Assembly: GCA_007692665.1 (NCBI GenBank) | Contig: REBP01000134.1 | Coordinates: 1 to 64,000 of the forward strand | Length of the DNA: 64,000 nucleotides | Origin: Gemmatimonadales bacterium | GTDB lineage: Bacteria; Gemmatimonadota; Gemmatimonadetes; Longimicrobiales; Gaopeijiaceae | Reading direction: 5' to 3' | Shown here: positions 60,840 through 64,000 of the stretch, one piece after another | Numbering within the stretch: position 1 is the stretch's first letter | Layout: the number at the start of each line of letters is the position of its first letter | Notes under the pieces: generated by a model | Told to the model about the DNA's origin: nothing | The model's database searches: none | What the model saw: the letters and a program-made list of their open reading frames with translations, nothing else | Translations under genes and position numbers: made by a program

Positions 60840-62108
60840 TCAGGAAAGCGCGCGGTTGACCTCGCGTGCGGCCCGGCCTCCGGAGGCGAGTGCCCCGTTG
60901 AGGGAGGCGTTCTCCCTGTGATCCCCGCATACGAAGAGCCCGTCGTCGAGGCGCACGGCGCGTCGCGGAGGCTCCATGTGCCCTGGCGTCTGAAGGGGCT
61001 GGGCATGCTCGATGCGGTACTGTCTCACGGCCCTCCACTCGGTGACCTGGCCCCCGTACCAGGTGGCGAGGTGCCGCCGGACATCGGCTTCGAGGTCCTC
61101 GGTGCCGGCGGAATCCCGGTCAACCACCGTCACCGACACGAGGGCTCGGCCCGCCGGGGCATAGCTGCGGGCGACATCCGATACCACGGCGAGGTTGTTC
61201 ACGGGTCCGGCGCCGGGGCCCTCGCCGTTCAGAACGAGGATTCCCTCTCCCACGGGGCTTTCCGGCGCGTCGAAGTACAGGCAGGTGACCCCCCGGGACC
61301 CCGGGTCCGGCACGTGGTCGCCGAGGAGGCGTGAGGCCTCGGGCCCCTCCACGGCCACGACCACGGCCTCGGCATCGATGCTGCCGCCGCCCTCCAGTTC
61401 GACCCGGCTCGACGTGACGGCCCGAACCGGATGTTCGAGGCGGAGGACCCCTCCCGGAAGCCTCGAGGCCAGCTGATCCGGCAGCGCCCGGATGCCCGCC
61501 GACGGGAGCGACGAGGTTCCCTCGGCGAACATGCGAAAGTAGTAGCGGAACAGCTTGGCGGACACCTGGAGCGCCGGGTCGAGGAGCACCCCTCCGAAGA
61601 AGGGCCGGAAGAAGCGATCCATCATTCCGCTGGAGAACCCGGCGCCCAGGAGCAGCTCCTCGGTGGTGCCGGACGGGGCTTCGAGGAGCCGCTCCGGGTC
61701 TCCCCCCAGGACCTCCTGGCGGAGCCGCGCCACGCGCAGCTTGTCGGCAAAGTTGCCGACCGGGGCCCCGATGGAGCGGAGCGCATCCGCCATTTCGAGC
61801 CCGGGGTCCGCCATCCGGTGGAACGCCCCTTCCACGCGGACCAGGGCCCCGGGGTAGAAGGGCCGGAGTTCCAGGTCCTTCATGGACACCCGTCGCCGGA
61901 GTTCCGGATATGCTTCCAGGATGACCTGGAATCCCCGGTCCAGCTGGAAGCCGTCCAGCACGTCGGTGCGGACGCGCCCACCCACGCCGTCGGACGCCTC
62001 GACGAGGCGGACGTCACGCCCGGCCTCCGCGAGGTCGAGCGCGCACGCGAGCCCTGCCAGCCCAGCTCCCACCACCACCACCTCGGCCCTCTCCTGGACG
62101 TCGGTCAT
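60840..62108 (-). CDS. FAD-dependent amine-oxidase/desaturase-like oxidoreductase
   Basis: 422 residues. GxGxxG nucleotide motif VVGAGLAGLACALDLAEAG, DGVGGRVRTDVLDGFQLDRGFQV and C-terminal LDDGLFVCGDHRENASLNGALASGGRAA define a PPOX/CrtI-related flavoprotein. It is shorter than CrtI (about 500) and matches a group of uncharacterised oxidoreductases with a DxGFQV motif. Standing beside crtI, it could be a late carotenoid desaturase or isomerase, but the same family occurs outside carotenoid clusters. Substrate unknown. Confidence 0.82.
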   Translation of the reverse strand: MTDVQERAEVVVVGAGLAGLACALDLAEAGRDVRLVEASDGVGGRVRTDVLDGFQLDRGFQVILEAYPELRRRVSMKDLELRPFYPGALVRVEGAFHRMADPGLEMADALRSIGAPVGNFADKLRVARLRQEVLGGDPERLLEAPSGTTEELLLGAGFSSGMMDRFFRPFFGGVLLDPALQVSAKLFRYYFRMFAEGTSSLPSAGIRALPDQLASRLPGGVLRLEHPVRAVTSSRVELEGGGSIDAEAVVVAVEGPEASRLLGDHVPDPGSRGVTCLYFDAPESPVGEGILVLNGEGPGAGPVNNLAVVSDVARSYAPAGRALVSVTVVDRDSAGTEDLEADVRRHLATWYGGQVTEWRAVRQYRIEHAQPLQTPGHMEPPRRAVRLDDGLFVCGDHRENASLNGALASGGRAAREVNRALS

Positions 62109-62138
62109 GCCCCTCCTCCCGTTCGGATTCGCAACGGC

Positions 62139-62954
62139 TCAGCCTCCCCGGCCCCGGACCGAACCGAGACCGCCGTCCACCCCGAAGACCTGCCCGGTAA
62201 TCCAGTCGTTTCCGGGCTCCAGCAGGAACTCGACCATGGCAGCCACATCCTCCGGGGCCCCGAGGCGTCCGAGGGCATGGAGCTGGAGGGAAGCCTTCCG
62301 GCCCGCCTCGTTTCCAACAATACGCTCCGCCATGGGGGTTTCCACAAGCCCGGGCGCCACGGCATTGAAACGGAGGCGACGCCCGGCATACGTCGCGGCC
62401 GCAGACCTCGTCAGCCCTTCCACCCCGCCCTTGGCCGCTGCCACGGCTTCGTGCGCCGCGAGCCCCAGGCGTACGGCGGCGGTGGAGAAGAGCACGACCG
62501 ATCCGCCCTCCGGAAGGTGGCGCCCCGCAGCCCGGACCACCGAGAACGCGGTGACCAGGTTCTGGCGGAGGGTTTCGGCGAGGTCGTCCGCCGAGGTGAG
62601 GTGAGCGGGTCTGAGCAGGATGGATCCGGCACAGTTGACCACCCCGGAAAGCCGTGGCGCGTCGGCCCCGGACAGCTCCTTGAGGAGGTCGTCCATGGGT
62701 TCAAAGTCCGCCGCGTCGGCCAGGACTCGGCGCTCGACCCCGGGGACGGGGTCGAGTTCGTCCATCCGCGCGCGGTCGCGCCCGGTGGCCACGACCCTCG
62801 CCCCGCGTGCCCCCAGCCGGCGGGAGAGGGCAAGTCCGATCCCCGACGTGCCTCCCACGACGAGAAAGGAACGCCCCTCGAGGGAGGGGTGGGCGCCGGA
62901 GGGAGCGTCGGGAGAGGGGGCGGCGGCCGGGGGAATGGACTCGGAGGGCGGCAT
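62139..62954 (-). CDS. SDR-family oxidoreductase with atypical active site
   Basis: 271 residues from ATG 62954. An about 27-residue Pro/Ser/Ala leader precedes the Rossmann motif VVGGTSGIGLALS, then NCAG and VNAVAPG-like FNAVAPGLVETPM. The catalytic block reads FSTAAVRLGLAAHEAVAAAKGG: Lys is present, but the position four residues before it, normally Tyr, is Val. Such H-E-A-x-A-A-A-K variants form a recognisable sub-group, so this may be natural rather than decayed. C-terminal WITGQVFGVDGG is classical-SDR. 30 bases upstream of the FAD gene, so probably co-transcribed. Confidence 0.82.
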   Translation of the reverse strand: MPPSESIPPAAAPSPDAPSGAHPSLEGRSFLVVGGTSGIGLALSRRLGARGARVVATGRDRARMDELDPVPGVERRVLADAADFEPMDDLLKELSGADAPRLSGVVNCAGSILLRPAHLTSADDLAETLRQNLVTAFSVVRAAGRHLPEGGSVVLFSTAAVRLGLAAHEAVAAAKGGVEGLTRSAAATYAGRRLRFNAVAPGLVETPMAERIVGNEAGRKASLQLHALGRLGAPEDVAAMVEFLLEPGNDWITGQVFGVDGGLGSVRGRGG

Positions 62955-63094
62955 GACTGGGCTCGGGATCGGCGGAGGAATTCGGGCGGACTTCCGGGAA
63001 ACCCCGGCACCTCCACCGAGATCCACCCGGGAAACGGCGCAGATCGGTTCCAGGCCCTGTGGCCCCCCGGCTCGGCGTGGTTTAGCTTGCTTCC

Positions 63095-64000
63095 ATGATG
63101 CGATTTCCCTCTTCCATCCGGGGTCGCCTCCTCCTCCTGGGGCTGGTACCGCTGGTGGGTGGAGGTGCGCTTGTCGCGGTCCAGGTCGGCGTCGAGTCCC
63201 GGGAACGTCTGGCCCAGACCCGGGAGGACGTCCAGGCCCGCGCCCTGGCGGTGGGCTCCCTGGCCGGAGAGGTCCTGCAGGGAACAGAGGAGGTGGCCCG
63301 GCTGCTGTCCGGGCATCGATATCTCCTCGACCGGAACGCCGAGGGTTGCGCGCGCCTGCTTCGCGACATGGTGGCCGTTCTTGCCCATGTCGCGGAGCTC
63401 GAGGTTCAGTCCCGCGACGGAAGCTTCGGGTGTTCGACGTGGGACGGGCCTGGCGCGGCGAGAGTTCCGTTCGTGCGGGAGGAAGCCCGGCAGTCCGGTG
63501 CAGGGCTTCCCGTGCAGATCCCGACCCCCGAGGGGGACGCGAAGTGGGTCGTCCCGGTGGAGCATGTCGGGGAAGAGGGCGTTGGCCGCGCCTACCTGCG
63601 GACGCTCCACCTGACCGGGCTGCTCGCCTCCGTCGCGACCGGCGAGGGCGAGGTTCTTTCCCTGGCCGACACGACCGGTGTCGCCATCGCCCGTTCGCCG
63701 GAGCAGGAGCTATGGGTCGGGAGAGATCTTCTGGCCACGGGGGTCCCCGTTCCGCCGGAGGGGGCCGCCGGCGTGTTCGAGGGCCTGGGGGCCGACGGCC
63801 GGGAGCGCATCTGGGGGTTCGTCCGGATCGAGGGATCCCCCTGGCTTCTCCTGGCGGGCAGCCCTTCCGATGCGGTGGCGGCGGCGGGGCGGGCGGCCGC
63901 TGTCCGCGGGGCGCTCCTGGCCGTGCTTCTCTTCGGGCTTTTCGGGGCCGTCCTGCTCGGGGGCTCACGGTTCCTCCAGCGCGCCATGACTCGGCTCGAG
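63095..64000 (+). CDS. Membrane sensor protein, N-terminal part (probable histidine kinase or chemoreceptor type)
   Basis: Open from ATG 63095 to the window end (302 codons, no stop; 3' end missing). A first transmembrane helix (about 10-28, GRLLLLGLVPLVGGGALVAVQVG) is followed by an about 235-residue periplasmic region resembling a double Cache sensor, with VSLADTTGVAIARSPEQELWVGRDL-like and GFVRIEGSPWLLLAG segments. A second helix (about 270-290) ends the visible part and a linker begins. Output domain is outside the window. ATG 63098 is an alternative start. Confidence 0.75.
   Translation, partial: MMRFPSSIRGRLLLLGLVPLVGGGALVAVQVGVESRERLAQTREDVQARALAVGSLAGEVLQGTEEVARLLSGHRYLLDRNAEGCARLLRDMVAVLAHVAELEVQSRDGSFGCSTWDGPGAARVPFVREEARQSGAGLPVQIPTPEGDAKWVVPVEHVGEEGVGRAYLRTLHLTGLLASVATGEGEVLSLADTTGVAIARSPEQELWVGRDLLATGVPVPPEGAAGVFEGLGADGRERIWGFVRIEGSPWLLLAGSPSDAVAAAGRAAAVRGALLAVLLFGLFGAVLLGGSRFLQRAMTRLE

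Overview
This GC-rich window is almost entirely a photosynthesis gene cluster for aerobic anoxygenic phototrophy with a type-2 (quinone) reaction centre. Gene order, LH1 and tetraheme reaction-centre genes, PpsR/PpaA control, a CruF-type carotenoid hydratase and a reaction-centre H subunit split over two genes fit a phototrophic Gemmatimonadota lineage (Gemmatimonas phototrophica-like). The lineage is an inference from content and order; I could not run a search.

Layout. 1-8.3 kb: the 3' end of a family II pyrophosphatase, an SDR protein, and on the minus strand a four-gene ligase-associated DNA-repair operon (exonuclease, ATP-dependent ligase, Lhr-type helicase, PdeM). 8.3-12.3 kb: a plus-strand carotenoid operon led by a CarH-type, B12-binding MerR regulator, then cruF and a fused GGPP synthase-phytoene synthase. 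25.4-12.2 kb (minus): ppaA-ppsR-bchG-bch2-bciB-bchP-crtE-hemA-hemF-ppsA. 25.6-39.7 kb (plus): bchF-N-B-H-L-M-lhaA-puhA(split)-puhB-puhC-orf109-acsF. 44.9-39.8 kb (minus): an accessory stretch with an amidohydrolase, a beta-barrel-like ORF behind a 10-G tract, a secreted unknown protein and tandem repeats. 59-44 kb (minus): bchI-bchD-crtF, then bchC-X-Y-Z-pufB-A-L-M-C, a NifU-domain gene and puhE. 59.2-64 kb: crtI, an FAD oxidoreductase, an SDR without the usual Tyr, and a truncated sensor protein.

How it works together. HemA and HemF supply porphyrin. BchD/H/I, BchM, AcsF, BciB, BchL/N/B, BchF, BchX/Y/Z, BchC, BchG and BchP form an essentially complete oxygen-tolerant bacteriochlorophyll a route (AcsF present, BchE absent). 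CrtE, the CrtE-CrtB fusion, CrtI, CruF and CrtF make an acyclic carotenoid. PufBALMC and PuhA build the photosystem with the assembly factors LhaA, Bch2 and PuhB/C/E.

Regulation visible in the DNA. Seven 18-bp sites of the form TGT(C/A)-N10-GAC(G/A), matching the PpsR/CrtJ consensus, lie at bchG, at the bchF/ppaA divergent promoter, upstream of bchC and between bchI and crtI. At bchF, ppaA and bchC they overlap good -35 boxes. A separate 11-bp repeat array lies upstream of the carH promoter, in the space shared with the DNA-repair operon. Most genes within operons overlap by 1-4 bases (ATGA, GTGA, TGATG), and these junctions decide many of the starts chosen here.
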